Positions 26,957 through 39,215 of a DNA stretch of 64,000 nt are shown here, in pieces. Positions within the stretch are counted from its first letter, which is position 1. The number at the start of each line of letters is the position of its first letter. Under the pieces are notes generated by a model. The model was given only the letters and a program-made list of their open reading frames with translations. It had not been told where the DNA came from and did not search any database. The stretch is taken from positions 9,796,001 to 9,860,000 of the forward strand of contig OY720100.1 of assembly GCA_963082875.1 (NCBI GenBank), read 5' to 3'. The DNA is from Corella eumyota (lineage: Eukaryota; Chordata; Ascidiacea; Phlebobranchia; Corellidae). A program made the translations under genes and the position numbers.

Positions 26957-29900
26957 TTAAACTTTTTCAGTCAAAGTGGAATGAATTGGTTCGTCATTAG
27001 AAGTTATAACGTTTGGCAAAAAAGGAGCAGTTGGAAGAATATATGTTTTGTGAGGCGGAGTTGAGTAAAGATTTCTGCTTTTATCGCATGAAATTTGATG
27101 ACGCATCGCCCTTCGCTTATCAGAGGCATCTCTTTGCCCGCCTGTAACTGATGCAACCAACTGTAGGTCAGATTTTATTTCACGCACTTCATTGATAATG
27201 TCGCGAGTCAATGCATCCACGTCGTTAGTTTTGTTGCGAACGCCTTTAACAATGTGTTGAAGATGAGAAATGTTTTCTCGAATTGCGACAGTGTCGGCCT
27301 TGTTAAAACAGATTTAGTTTGTTATATATTAGAATAAATCATTTTATTGCTAGAAAAACCCTTGTAAATTAAAATTACCTTATTTTGGCCCATAGCATTA
27401 AGTATATTTTTTGATGAAAGATCTTGATTTTGAAGAAGAGCTCGTTTAAGGGCATTACTTTTGCGATAGCGATTTGGTTTTATAATTTCACGCATCCGCA
27501 CGAACCGTTTGCGCAAAACGTTCGGGACGCTGTTTCACAAAAAATAAAAAAAAGAGTTGAATTAATTTTAACCAAAAATTAATAGCTGTTTATTTACTCA
27601 TGTCTTTACCTAAATTCCACTTCAAGAGCTAATTCGACTTGCATTTTTAATCTTTCCAGTGTCGCGTTTTCTTTTACTTCCATAATATCCCCAACTGCCA
27701 AACCAACCTTAAAAATTAAAAACAATTGTATAGTGCCTATGTTTTGTTTATATTAACTGTTAACTCTTAATACTGTCCTGGTTTAAAACTTACCAGCAAA
27801 TTCATTATAATAATCATCATCACAATGATAAAAATGCTGAAGATTAGATAAGTTACAAGTTCATAGTTAACAGCTTCTCTGTAATCGTCGGCCGCACCAA
27901 AAAATGTTCCACCAAAGTCGATTTCGCCCACCATCATAACAGTCGTTTTCAATATCGAATTAAACGGTTGCTCGAATTGGATCTAGAAGTAAAAAAAAAT
28001 ATATTAGACGACATATATTTTTTAGATTCTAAATTGTGTATATATTTACGCGGAGATTTTTGCTACGACGTTACGCAACAAGTACACAATAACAAACTAA
28101 AATGCAACAAGACGAATTTTAGTTGATGTTATTAATCGATAACTAAATTTTATCGAAAGTTATTTTATACTGAAATAAGATCTATTTAACTATAGGATCT
28201 CCTGTTTTTTTTCTTTTTATCAAACACCTCATATTTACAAAAACATAAAAAAACTTACCTTGTTTTGAAGCAGAGTGTGAAAAGTAAAGGCAAAAGAAAG
28301 GATAAACAAAAGAAAAACAAGTGAGAACTTGACAAAAGTCTTCAGTATATCATTAAACATTACAACGTAGATGCCCAAATAAGGTATTTTTCGAATATAG
28401 AGCAGAAGATCCATCCACGAAAGGAAAAGTGCGACGGCACCACATTGCCATTGCCAGTTCTAGGTAGTAAAAAAAACATAATTGTTTTTGAAATTTAAGA
28501 TAGCTAATATAATTTTACTTGGGGTTTAATAGTAATGTTTATGAAAATGCGGTAATGGTGAACGTATATTAAATTTTATATCGGCAAACTATCATTTTTT
28601 AGAACCTACCTGTCTTATTCCTGTTTCTTCTTGAAATGCATTGACCAGTGGAATGTACAGTTTTCTTTCGGTTTCCATTTGGGTGGAGTATGTAAGATCA
28701 AAATTGCGAAAGTTGAGTACCAGCAAAAGACAAAGCACATATAATGTTATTTCCAGAAAGAATATCGGTTGGAATGCTTCGTGAAGGTAATTATAAACTT
28801 GAAGAACCTTAATAAATTAAAATATTACATTAAAAAAATTTAAAAACCTAGATAGAATAAAGTTTTCATTGTTATTGTTTCACCAATGTTATACGAAAGT
28901 ATTGTTTTGTATTTACAGACTGACTTCATTTTTATTTACCAATAAAAAAAGATTAGCGCTGCATAAGATTAGTAGAAATATCCTTATGATATCTTCCCAG
29001 TTTTGTTTGAAATGACAACCACCGCCCCATTTCTGTTCAGCATCAGGTTTTACAAAAAAACAGCCATCAGACCAACTCGAATCAAAAGTGAGTTGTGGGT
29101 AAATTGTCAGAAGATAGAGAAATTCTTCATATTCTTCGTCTAACCCTAGGTTTTCAGTTACTAAAAGAAAAATACATACGTAGGTTGTTTTTTGCAAAGG
29201 TGGGCACTAAACCGTTAATGCGTTAATCGTTAATTAGCGAAGTTAAATTTTTCAATAAAATTTAACTTTTAAGTTAACTTTAAAAATCGTTAACGGACCT
29301 TTTAACTTTCGTTAAATTGTGCTTTCGTTAAATTAAATCCGTTAATTTAATATTTTTACAAGTTTACCATGGTAATATAAAAGTATATATGTTTTATTTT
29401 GCCGTTTATTGGGTTTAATCGTTTTAATTTTAAAGGATGTATTGACGATGTATTGACTGACGTATAAACGATGTATTGACGACGATGACGATGTATTGAA
29501 ATTTTAAACGATGCAGTTTTGAAAACGTCATTTAAACTTACGTTCGTGTAGTTAAAATATCAACTAAGATAAAAACTGCTGTTTTTTTTTAAATAGGGTC
29601 GTTTCTTTGTTTGTTTTATTTAAATTTTAACGTTAACGTTTATCGATAACTACCGTTACATTTTGTTTAAATTAACTTATTAACGTTAACGAAGTTAATA
29701 TACTATGTAACGAATTACCACTTAACGAAGTTACTTTCTCGGTTAACTGTGCCCACCTTTGGTTTTTTGTTACAAAAAACTCGAAGTACAGTCATAGTAT
29801 CTTACTTATTAAAGCGCCTTATACTATAAGCAGGCCATTAGTTAGCTATTAATCGTTAGCTTCAAAGCGAAAAAAGGTGGAGCCATTAGTTAACCTCGAA

Positions 29901-32900
29901 GCGAAAAAAGGTGGAGCCATTAACCGCTTTGAAGCGGGTTTAAAGATACGCCCCGTCTGCTGAGATATTTTCATTAACGCTTGAAGCGATTAAAGGTGAA
30001 GTTATTTAAAAATATTTTTTTTTTAATATTTTAACATACTACCCCCAAGCTAAATTTAAGCAGTAATACTTTTTCAAAAAAAAAGTTTTTATTTTGTATC
30101 TAAGTTTATCCTCGATGTGAGAGGTAATATAAGTGAACGACCAACACATAGAGAAACAAACAACCGTTACCACGCCCCTTTCTTTGCAGTTTGGGTTATT
30201 ATATATTATAATTGACCGATAATTTAGCTGCTGATTAAGTGCTGGCTAAGCAGGAGTTTCCGGGATCAAACCCAGAACATTTTGTAGTGTAGTGAATGCA
30301 CACCGCTACCGGTTCAAAATAACCACTTAAACATCACTTAAAATACCTACAGGCGACTTTTAGTTTATTTCGTGAATCGCTTCAAGCCTTAACAAAAAAC
30401 CCTAGCAGACGAAGCGCATCTTCCAATCGTTGTTAAGCTTAGAAAACCTTAGAAACCGTTTGTTAAGCTTAAAAACCAAATCAGGTCAATAATATTTCGG
30501 TTACACTAGATCATTAAAAACAAAGTAAAGAAAAATTTAAAAAAAGTTGATCAAGTAAAAAATAAACAATTCTGCTGCTTTAAAGTTAATCACGTTTGGG
30601 AATTTATCTACAGTATTAAAGTAAATACTCTAAAGAATTGTACTAAGTTAAAATATATATTTGATAAAAACTTATTTTTGTTACAAACCGTTGCAAAATT
30701 CGCACGTAAGTGCGCATTGTACGCTTAGTTGTACTGGATTTGTTTCGCAGTAACCCCTGTCCTTTAGTAGTGGACAATAATCCACTCTATCCGAACATAC
30801 GTCAAGTTTTTGAAAACACTGTGTCCATTCATTAGGCTGGCCCTCATTATGGGTATAGAAGCAACAATCTCTAGCTTCGCAATTGGCTTGGTCAACGCCC
30901 GTTGGCCCGCAAGGTTTTCGATGATCCTCATCGACGCTACATCGAGTGTCCTCTGTAAAAATTATTTCTTTAATTTTCTACAGTTTTCGTATGTTACCAA
31001 TGTTACTTGATCTTAAGACTATTCGGGCCCAACCGTTGCTAGATTAATATATACTAGGCTTCCGAACTTTAAATTACTATTTAATAAAAACGCGTACCTT
31101 CGGAACAATCCCCCCTTTTCAAGTCTTCGTTGTAGTTGTAAGTATATGAACACCATAATTTATCACCATCTTGTAAACATGAATCGAATTCGGTATCTCC
31201 AAACAAAAATGGAAAGTGGCAAGTTGTTCCAAGTGGTACCAGGTTTCCCGTGACATAGACTATAAAAATAATTTTGTCCGGCTTAAAACACATTTCCGTA
31301 AAGTACAAGTAACGTTAAAGTTTTTTTTATTATAGAACATTACTTGTTTTATGTATTTTTTGGTTATAACATTGTAGTTCACACTTAGAAAGGTCCTTAT
31401 AATAGGAAATTTAATTCAATTTACACCGAATTTGCAACCATGCTGTTCTATATAAACACTTACTATGCATCGAATTTTTTTAAATCACGATTTTTCTATT
31501 TTTTAGCGCATTATTGTCTTGTTTATTGTCTATCGTTTTATTGTTATCATTGAAAATACCATGACTAAATTATTTTACTTATTAATTTTTAAATATAATA
31601 AACTAGAAAAACACGTTTGTTGGCACGATAAGATTATTTAAAATGTTAAGTCTGAAGTGGTCTGCAAAATTATAACAAAACTGTTTAAAATATTGACTTA
31701 CTGGGACATGGGTCCACGTCGCAGACTTCCCTATGTCTTTCTATTTCTCCATTTTCTCTGTTAAAAAAAAGGAAAACATCCTGGAATGATACGTTGTAAA
31801 ACGTTAAACCGGCAGCATGGTATATAGTGGTAAGAACACTTTCAACACCAACATGAGGTCTTGAGTTCAATTCCCAATGCTCTCATGCTGTAGCGCCCTC
31901 GAGTAACGGCGCTACAAATGATATAAACTCCTGCTGAGCAAGCTGTTAATCAGCAGCATATTTACCGGTCAATAATATCCCAAACTGCTAAAGACAACTC
32001 CAGACTGGGTCGGTTACTCTATGTTTAGGTCGCACATTCGACCTTCCAACATCAAGGATAAAGATATATACAAAAAAAACAAACAATTCGAAAAAAAGAA
32101 ACAAATGCAAACAAACATTTTATCAACGTAACACCATGGTTTTTCGAATTGATTTCCTGGGTTTCTACAGTAATTTCCATCTAAACCAGCGTCTGGAAAT
32201 AGTTGCGAATTCGTACTTGTATCCGCCCAATTCAGGCATGCATCACCCTCTGAAGTATTGCTTTGAAATCCTCGGTAATTTGTTCCTGATTCGAGAACTC
32301 TATAACATTGACTAGGGGCTAAAACGCAAAAAATATTTACTGTAGCAGCCACCATATACATGAATCAAAAAAACATAAAAGGTCGTAATTTTTAAACATT
32401 TTTATATTTATTCTACTATTTTTAAATACATAATAATTTAATTAATTATTAAAGCCACGGCAACAAGATCGTCATATAAGGTCAACAGCTTTTAAAATAT
32501 CTTGATTGTGACAAGTTAAAAGGGTTTGGTTTATTAATTAATCATTGGAAGTAAAAGGGTAATTGGGGCACAGTAATACCATTTATTTTAAAAGTCACGC
32601 TAATGTCGCAACCAATCATGAAAAATCTATAGCAATCTAATTTTTCATTTGGACAAGTTACAGTTGTTTTAAAATTTAAATAAACAAAACATTATTTAAG
32701 GACATACACCGAAAAATTATTACGTTTTTACTTTATGTAATTATTTAAAAAATGCCTTAATAACTTAAACTGTTAACTAACTTAAGCCCATTTAACTTTA
32801 GTTCACGGTTTTTATGTCTAATCTTTTTTGTTAAAACGCAAAATGTTTCATGGTCATCAACATTTGATTTGTGTGCATTTATTCTGTAGGCTACATATCA

Positions 32901-35900
32901 TAAACCTAGCGTGTATTGTATAAACAACTGTTTTTACGTTAATTAACTTACCTGTGTAGTTATTAATGTGATCCGCGGTGAATTGATTGTAAAATCTCCT
33001 ATTTGCCAATGACTTTGTAAAGTCAATTGCGTAGGGTGGCGGTATGAGTAAAAGGTAGGAATTAAGCATAATTACAAACACTGCCAAAAATATCAAACTG
33101 CTGTAATAAACTAAACCTCCGTATTTTTTCCACTTGTACTGCAATAAACCAGTCACTACAGGGTGTTGAAGCAGTCCTTCTCTTTTCCGGTTTACCTATC
33201 CGCGTTTGTAATTTAAAATTAAACTTACTGTTTAACATAGAAAACACACAAATTTATAAGTTTAATAACACAAGTAGGTAACACGTGCAAATGGATTAAA
33301 CATAAGTTAAACACGTTTTTACTTTTGGTATATATTATATCACTATAACTAACAAAAACATGTAGCTAAAACCTTTTTATTGCCCCTTACCATTATGCTT
33401 AATGGATGGTTATGTCGAAGCATTCCAGAATCTTCAACGTACGTCATTGCTTGTTTGGTAAGACGACCGTCGTCGGTAAAGGCTTCGTAATTTGCACCTG
33501 AAGTTCGTATTAAACGTTTCTCTTTGACAGATGTCGGAATATTTTCGTTTGTAGTTTGTTGTTCGTTATCACGCCACTCTATAATTGTGTACATATCATC
33601 TAAAAACTCATAATCCAATGTCACCTGTCATTAAAAAAAACAAAAATTTTAAATTATAAATTTTTTTAAATGATGCAAATTTTAGCATGGTTTTGTACCT
33701 CAAAGTTTTGTTCATCTGGTGGTTTGCCGTTGTTTGTAATGCATCTACTAAAAGCTAGTTGTGCCATTTCGGGCATTTTTAAAATTAACTTTCGTGCAGG
33801 CGTTGTAATATGTTCTGGAATAATTTGTACCGCTTTTTAATTATTTTGAACTTACGTAGATTGATGCAATTTTTTAATAGTCTGTTATACATTTATTCAT
33901 ATACATGTAATTAAAATATCGGCTTATTCACCAGTAAGGGGGTCTAAATAAGCATTTCTCATTGCATTTTTCCACGATTTGTGTAGTAAAATGGCTTCTA
34001 CACACTCGGTATACCCTTTATCAATTGCACAATCTAGTGGATTTCTTCCATCTCCTATTTTAGCCCCTACGTCAGCTTTCCAGTTAAGTAACAGGTTGAC
34101 CACTCGCACATGTCCATTAGTGGCAGCTTGGTGCAGAGGGGTTGTCTGTGTGAGTTTAACGAAAACTGCTATTAAATAATTTGCATATAATTTAAAGATG
34201 CTGCATTTAAGGGTGGTATTTTACATTAATTATTTTCAATTTTAAATTACCCAATTTACCAATTTATTATTAAATAAACAACCCAGGAGACGCAGTGCAT
34301 TTTCTTACCTGTCTCATAAACATTACCACATTTGTGCGCTTTAAAGTAATTAAAAGATAACTATTCGCCTGGATTTATTTAACGCTTTAATTAAAAATAA
34401 CGTTATAATTTACCCTGGAACCGTTAGGCGGGTTAACCGGAGAGTTTGCGTGTAATAATTCAACTGATGTTGTTTCCCAGCCTTTAGCGCATGCGCATTC
34501 TAGTGGAGTCCATTGCTTTGTATTTCGAAGTCCAACATTAGCATTGTGTTGAAACAATACTTGTACACATTTGGTATGCCCTAAATAAAGAGTAATTAAT
34601 GCGATAACTGAAATTTAAAACCGCACTAAATCGTAGAAAATATGCAAAACATAATTACTTTTTAAAATTACTTCACAAATTCTAACTTTAACATACCTTC
34701 TAATGATGCCAAATGTAAAGCAGTATTAGCGTTCTCATCCAAACTGTTAATCATCGATTTGTCGTGATCTAAAAGCTCGCGAAGGACAACGTGTTGACCA
34801 TACATGGCTGCCATGTGAACCGGTGTTGCTTCGTCCTCGTTTTTAGGGTCAATTCTTGCGCCATTGTTTAACAAAATCTTGAGCGTAATAACAAGCTTGT
34901 ATTTATTATATTTGACTTAATTTTTGTTGCATTACCAACAAAACAAATCGATTATAAATTTTAGGACACCTGAATAATTGGCAAAAAGCCCTTTTTTGCA
35001 GCAATATGAAGCACGCTGTTTGCGTTTTTATCAGTCTCATCCAAAAGGCGTATAACTGAAGAGTATTGTAGAAGTTCCTAAATTTAAATAAATCTTTCAA
35101 CGGATGCAAAATATACATATTCTATTTTTTAATTAATGGGACTGATATCGCTCTTAGAAAAATCTTTTGCGTCCAAAAACAATACTTTTTTTCATACTTT
35201 TAACATCCTATTTTAACATCGAATATAAATATTACCTCTACTGCAAACGTTCTATTCTCTTCAACAGCCAACAGCAATAAATTTTTGTCGTGTTTGTCTG
35301 TAGCGGTGACGTCAGCATTGTTTTCTATTAGCCATGATATTGTCTCCAAATGACCATACTTGGCCGCTACTAACAATGATGTTAAGTTGTCCTTGTCACG
35401 AATTTCCATTTCTGAGTTACTGCAAAACATTGTAGTTCAAGTTTAAACAAATCGCAGATTTGTATTTACTTAAATTAAAATTTTTAATTATCATTTTAAT
35501 GGATCTTACTTTTGCAATAGTAGTTCAACAACTTTAAAATGATTATGTTGTGCAGCAAGTAAAAGTGGGTTTTGCAGGTTGTCATTTCTTGCATTCACCT
35601 TTCCTCCGGAATCAATCAGTATTTTACAGATATCATAAAAACCTAAAGGTAAAAACTTTTTTTGCATTTATAGATAATTTAATTTCAGGCTAGATTTGTT
35701 TTAATAAAATATACAAAATACTGTCATGTGTACACAAATTAATAGTTACCATTGGAAGCAGCAATGTGAAGAGCTGTATCATTATGAGATCTTCGAACGT
35801 TTACAAACTTGGCGACATTTTTACCATATCTCGCTAACAATTCCAAAACCATTTCTTTGTGGCCTTTAGTTACACTTAAATGAAGACAGGTGTTTTTTCC

Positions 35901-38205
35901 AGCATCAGGCCGAAGAAGCATGTTTCTTAATTTAAAATTTTATTAACAAATAAATCAAACGAGTACGGTTTATCACATGTGTAAACTCTTTAACAGAACA
36001 TGTAAACAACTTACTGAACACCTCCTGGTACGTTTTCTTTGTCTCCTTTTGTCAAAAGCATGCGAACAATTTCCTTATTTCCTTCAGAACATGCAAAGTG
36101 CATTGGCGTCATAAGATCATTGTCACAACTATGAATAAATGCTCCTTCTTCTAGCAAGAGTTTCACTATTTCAACATGGCCATGTGTCGCCGCCATATGG
36201 AGAGCGGTCATGCCTTGACTGTCAGTAGCCTAAAAATAACAAGGGCTCATGTTACTGCATTTAAACTTTCTTTAAAAGAAAAAATTCAATATTCTATTCT
36301 TTGTGTATATAATTATATATACCTCGATTTTAATGCCACGACATTTTAACAACTGATATACTGCATTGGCATTTCCTTTGATGCAAGCTGAATGTAAAGG
36401 CGTCTGTTTTTCAATATCAAAGTTGTTGATATGGGCTCCACTTTGAGACAAAAGAAAAATTACGCTTTTTGTCTCTGCCTTCTTAAAAACAAAAATAATT
36501 TAAATTATATAACTTTAGGTAAGTTAATTTTTTTAAGTGTACAAATTGTTTACCTGTTGAGAAACATTTTCATAAACATATCTATCTTTTACGTCTTTTG
36601 ATCTTTGTTTCGGTTTATACCTTGCAGCATAATGTAAAGGCGTCGCATTTCCTTCAGCTCTTGCATCTGGGTCTTATAAAATTTAAATATCCTAAATTTC
36701 GTTACGTTAAATCTAATGTGTTATATTATTAAGCTTGCTTGCAATTAAAGTTTACGTTTACTATAATTATTAACATAATTTTAAAACCTAACGTTATCTT
36801 CTTTTGTATTAAACCGAAATAATCAATTTACAAACCCTGCTAATGATGTTGCTTCTTTCAATAATTCAAAACTAATCTTACATAGTTAAAACTTTTAAGA
36901 TATTTTATAATATACAAATTTTCTTACTTGCACCAAAATTAATTAATAGTTTACAAGCGTCGTAATGATTATTTCGTGCCGCGAGATGAAGCGCCGTGAC
37001 GCCTTCATCGTCTGTTGAAGTGTTTAAAATGCGACGTCGCTTTTGCTCAGGAACGGAACTTAACATTTCTTGAAGACTTTTATCTTCGCCATCACGTGCT
37101 AACTAGGTAAAAATATTTTTTTATACTAAATATATTAGCAACTTAACATAATAATAATATTTATGTCGGGGTTATCAACCAAAATAATTGGTTTCTGATA
37201 ATCAATTAGGCCTGGTAGTATATTTTTTTGTTAGCAGTTTGTTTTTAAACTTACTTGTTGTAGCTGTATTTGAAAGACTCGTGGTGGAATAGCATCCTTT
37301 GCATCAACTGTATCTAAAAAGTCCGCCCATTGACTTTGCTTTCTTTGTCGCATTTCTATGTTGTTTTTAGTACCTCCTATCGATAAAAAAAATTTCACAA
37401 TGTCGTACTTTAAACGTGATTCAATTTAATAAAAAGCTAAAAATCGTTAATTAACTTGTATTTAGTACAAAACACTGAATTTCATTTAGTTAGTATATTT
37501 TTATGATAAAACCTAAATACGATGATGTTCTCGAAAGAAGATCTTGCTCCGATTCTGTTCCATAACTCCCCCCACTGTCAAAACTTGGTTCTTTTGTAAA
37601 TTTTTTTTTGTGAATGTATATACTATCTTCTTCATCCCTGTTAAACAATTTTATATAAATATATATATTTTTTTAATATTATAAAATAGAAACCGGTTGT
37701 CGTCGAGAATGGCAGTTTGCCAACCCTGTCACGAAAAGTCAAGTAAAACAAACAAAAATACAAAAAAACATTAATTTTTTTTCTATCAAAAATGTAACTA
37801 ATATACACCCAAATTAAATTTCATATATTTTTATTATTTAAAAAATTGTTCCTATTATTTTTTTTTCAATACTTCCTTTAGAGAATAGGTTTTTTGATAT
37901 TTTTATCGGGTAAGGGTGCGCGGTTTGGGACGTGTCTGAGCTATACGTAAACGCCAGGCTCAAGGACGAATAGTGTGGCGTTGGTGCGACTCGAACCTGA
38001 AACTTTTCGGCACGTAGTCCGACGCCATTACCGGTTCATCACACTAATTGTTCACATTTTGTACTTACAATTTTTCGTAAATCGAATCACAATCAGAAGA
38101 GCTTGTTTGTGAAAATTTTGTTAAGGAAACTTGTCGAGGAAACTTTTTTTGGTCTTCGTCACTTTTTACAACATTTTTAAATGAATTTTTAAGTTTTTTC
38201 GACAT
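26957..38205 (-). CDS. TRPA-family ion channel with kringle, FN2, trefoil and ShKT domains in the S1-S2 loop
   Basis: 28 coding exons, in transcription order: 38069-38205, 37513-37637, 37255-37376, 36928-37102, 36554-36672, 36323-36481, 36015-36229, 35750-35925, 35510-35642, 35236-35419, 34970-35077, 34697-34877, 34414-34580, 33932-34145, 33699-33832, 33391-33624, 32952-33195, 32117-32318, 31702-31757, 31098-31259, 30689-30952, 28940-29160, 28610-28807, 28259-28459, 27794-27982, 27610-27707, 27379-27529 and 26957-27298. Total 4911 nt, 1636 residues (human TRPA1 about 1119). About 15 ankyrin repeats span residues 150-735; S1 is near 889-911. The extracellular loop has kringle 947-1027, FN2 1042-1080, trefoil 1087-1128 and ShKT 1135-1169. 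S2 starts near 1228 and S3 near 1258. S4-S5 ('WQWQCGAVALFLSWMDLLLY') match TRPA1. The filter is 'MMVGEIDF' and S6 ends 'NLLVGLAVGDI'. Paralogue unresolved. Confidence 0.9.
29195..29761. mobile_element. hAT-like nonautonomous element with 8-bp duplication
   Basis: The ends are CAAAGGTGGGCAC and GTGCCCACCTTTG, perfect inverted repeats. They are flanked by GTTTTTTG at 29187-29194 and 29762-29769, a perfect 8-bp target duplication. CA-start termini with GTGGGCA and an 8-bp duplication are hallmarks of the hAT superfamily. The 567-bp interior is GTTAAC-rich and noncoding. It lies in the TRPA intron between the ShKT and S2 exons. Diverged relatives lie at 1871-2135. Confidence 0.85.
29815..30480. 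repeat. Composite repeat, copy 1, with an embedded reverse SINE (30090-30315)
   Basis: Starts CAGGCCATTAGTTAG and has GCGAAAAAAGGTGGAG phrases. It contains a diverged reverse SINE (TTTATCCTCGATGTGAG to CCGCTACCGGTTC), then continues through CACTTAAACATCACTTAAAA and CCCTAGCAGACGAAGCGC. The same order, including the SINE, recurs at 40500-41110, so the whole block is a repeat unit and not two coincident insertions. Confidence 0.65.
31811..32080 (+). mobile_element. SINE copy inside the kringle-splitting intron
   Basis: A forward Cics-1-like SINE (GGCAGCATGG head, 'CTCATGCTGTAGCGCCCTC', 'GACTGGGTCGG' body and an A-rich end). It almost fills the short intron 31758-32116 that divides the kringle-coding exons. 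Confidence 0.85.
37915..38045 (-). mobile_element. Second tRNA-derived SINE-like fragment in TRPA intron 1
   Basis: On the minus strand it reads CCGGTAATGGCGTCGGAC, then CAGGTTCGAGTCGCACC, giving A-box-like and B-box-like promoter blocks. The T-arm stem does not pair, so it is not a functional tRNA. It differs in sequence from the abundant SINE. Confidence 0.4.
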
Positions 38206-38690
38206 TTTTATTAGTATTTCTAGGTTTAAGATAAAATATTTTTTATATCTTTAAAATATAAAAATTATTATGTTTTTAAAATCTGAAAATAAATTTATAT
38301 TAATTTCTTACTGCCCAGGTTATATTTCTTAATGCTCATTTACATGCGATAAGCAACTTGATATATCATTCTACCACAGAAAAGCGTTTTTTTGTTACAG
38401 CTCTAACCTTTCAACAGCAGGTAATAGCTATTTACCTTTTTTATTTTTTATTTATTTTCGTATGTAGTTATATTACGTTGCTTTCATTTTAAATTGCGTT
38501 GTTAGATTGTCGACGAAGCGTTTATATTCTTTGTAGTTTAAAAAAGGGGGTGTTGAAATTTTACAAAATTAATTATTCCGCAATATTAAAAATAGAAAAT
38601 AATTATTCTAATACCAAATTTATAATAACAAACTTAATCACTCAGCAATTTGAAAAGTAATAAGTAAGTAAACATAAGTAACATGCAAAA

Positions 38691-39215
38691 CTAGATTTAT
38701 TTAAAAATAAAATATGGTTCGTGATTGTTTAATTTTTATTTAAGTGTATTAAAATTTAAGTATATTAAATAAAATATAAATGTAAACTTTTTTATAATTA
38801 AACCTAATTTTAACAAACGAACACGCATTCATTGATATTGCAAGATACAACTAAATTAAAAAGCTAAATATCGATCTTAATTTTTTAATAATAAAACGAG
38901 TTTTAAAATATAATAAACAAAAAAATAGAAATTTTTTGTTAATGTTACGCAAATAAGCAAAATTTGAAATCAAAAAATCAATAGTTTATTTTTGTTAAAT
39001 AATCAAGTGTTAAAATATAATTAACAAACAAAAATTAACTTTTAAACGCAGAACGCTTTTATATCATTCAAGCGTAAGAACAACATATTAACATTTATTT
39101 TTTTTTAATTGTTAAACAATAATAAGAATAAAAATAATAATATGAATAATATTAATAATAATATCAACAATAAAAATATGTTTCCCAATCTAAAATTTCG
39201 AACCAAAATTATTGC
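38691..39215 (-). mobile_element. Helitron-like repeat, short copy
   Basis: The minus-strand 3' end is an AT hairpin followed by CTAG next to T (38691-38694). The other end has ATATGTTTCCCAATCTAAAA and TTTCGAACCA, a diverged form of the family's terminal sequence. The interior is shorter than in the 7.6-kb and 59-kb copies. Confidence 0.55.

Larger units (their letters stand above)
28940..33195 (-). other. Exons encoding the modular extracellular S1-S2 loop
   Basis: Exon 32952-33195 carries S1 and exon 28940-29160 carries S2. Between them, exons 32117-32318 plus 31702-31757 encode a kringle (cysteines near 947 to 1027, 'NYCRNP', 'KPWCYV', 'EVCDVDPC'). Exon 31098-31259 encodes an FN2 domain ('TCHFPFLFGD', 'LWCSYTYNY'). 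Exon 30689-30952 encodes a trefoil ('CGPTGVDQANCEARDCCFY') and a ShKT domain ('CSDRVDYC', 'CALTCEFC'). All expected cysteines are present (6, 4, 6 and 6). N-glycosylation sequons NYT, NTS and NVT lie at residues 940, 963 and 1170. The two kringle exons join only with the GTTTGT donor at 32116; other donors there give stops. Confidence 0.88.

Noticed and set aside
30689-32318. A separate secreted kringle/trefoil gene nested in a TRPA intron
   Set aside because: No signal peptide, start or stop of its own; all junction phases join it in frame to S1 on one side and S2 on the other.
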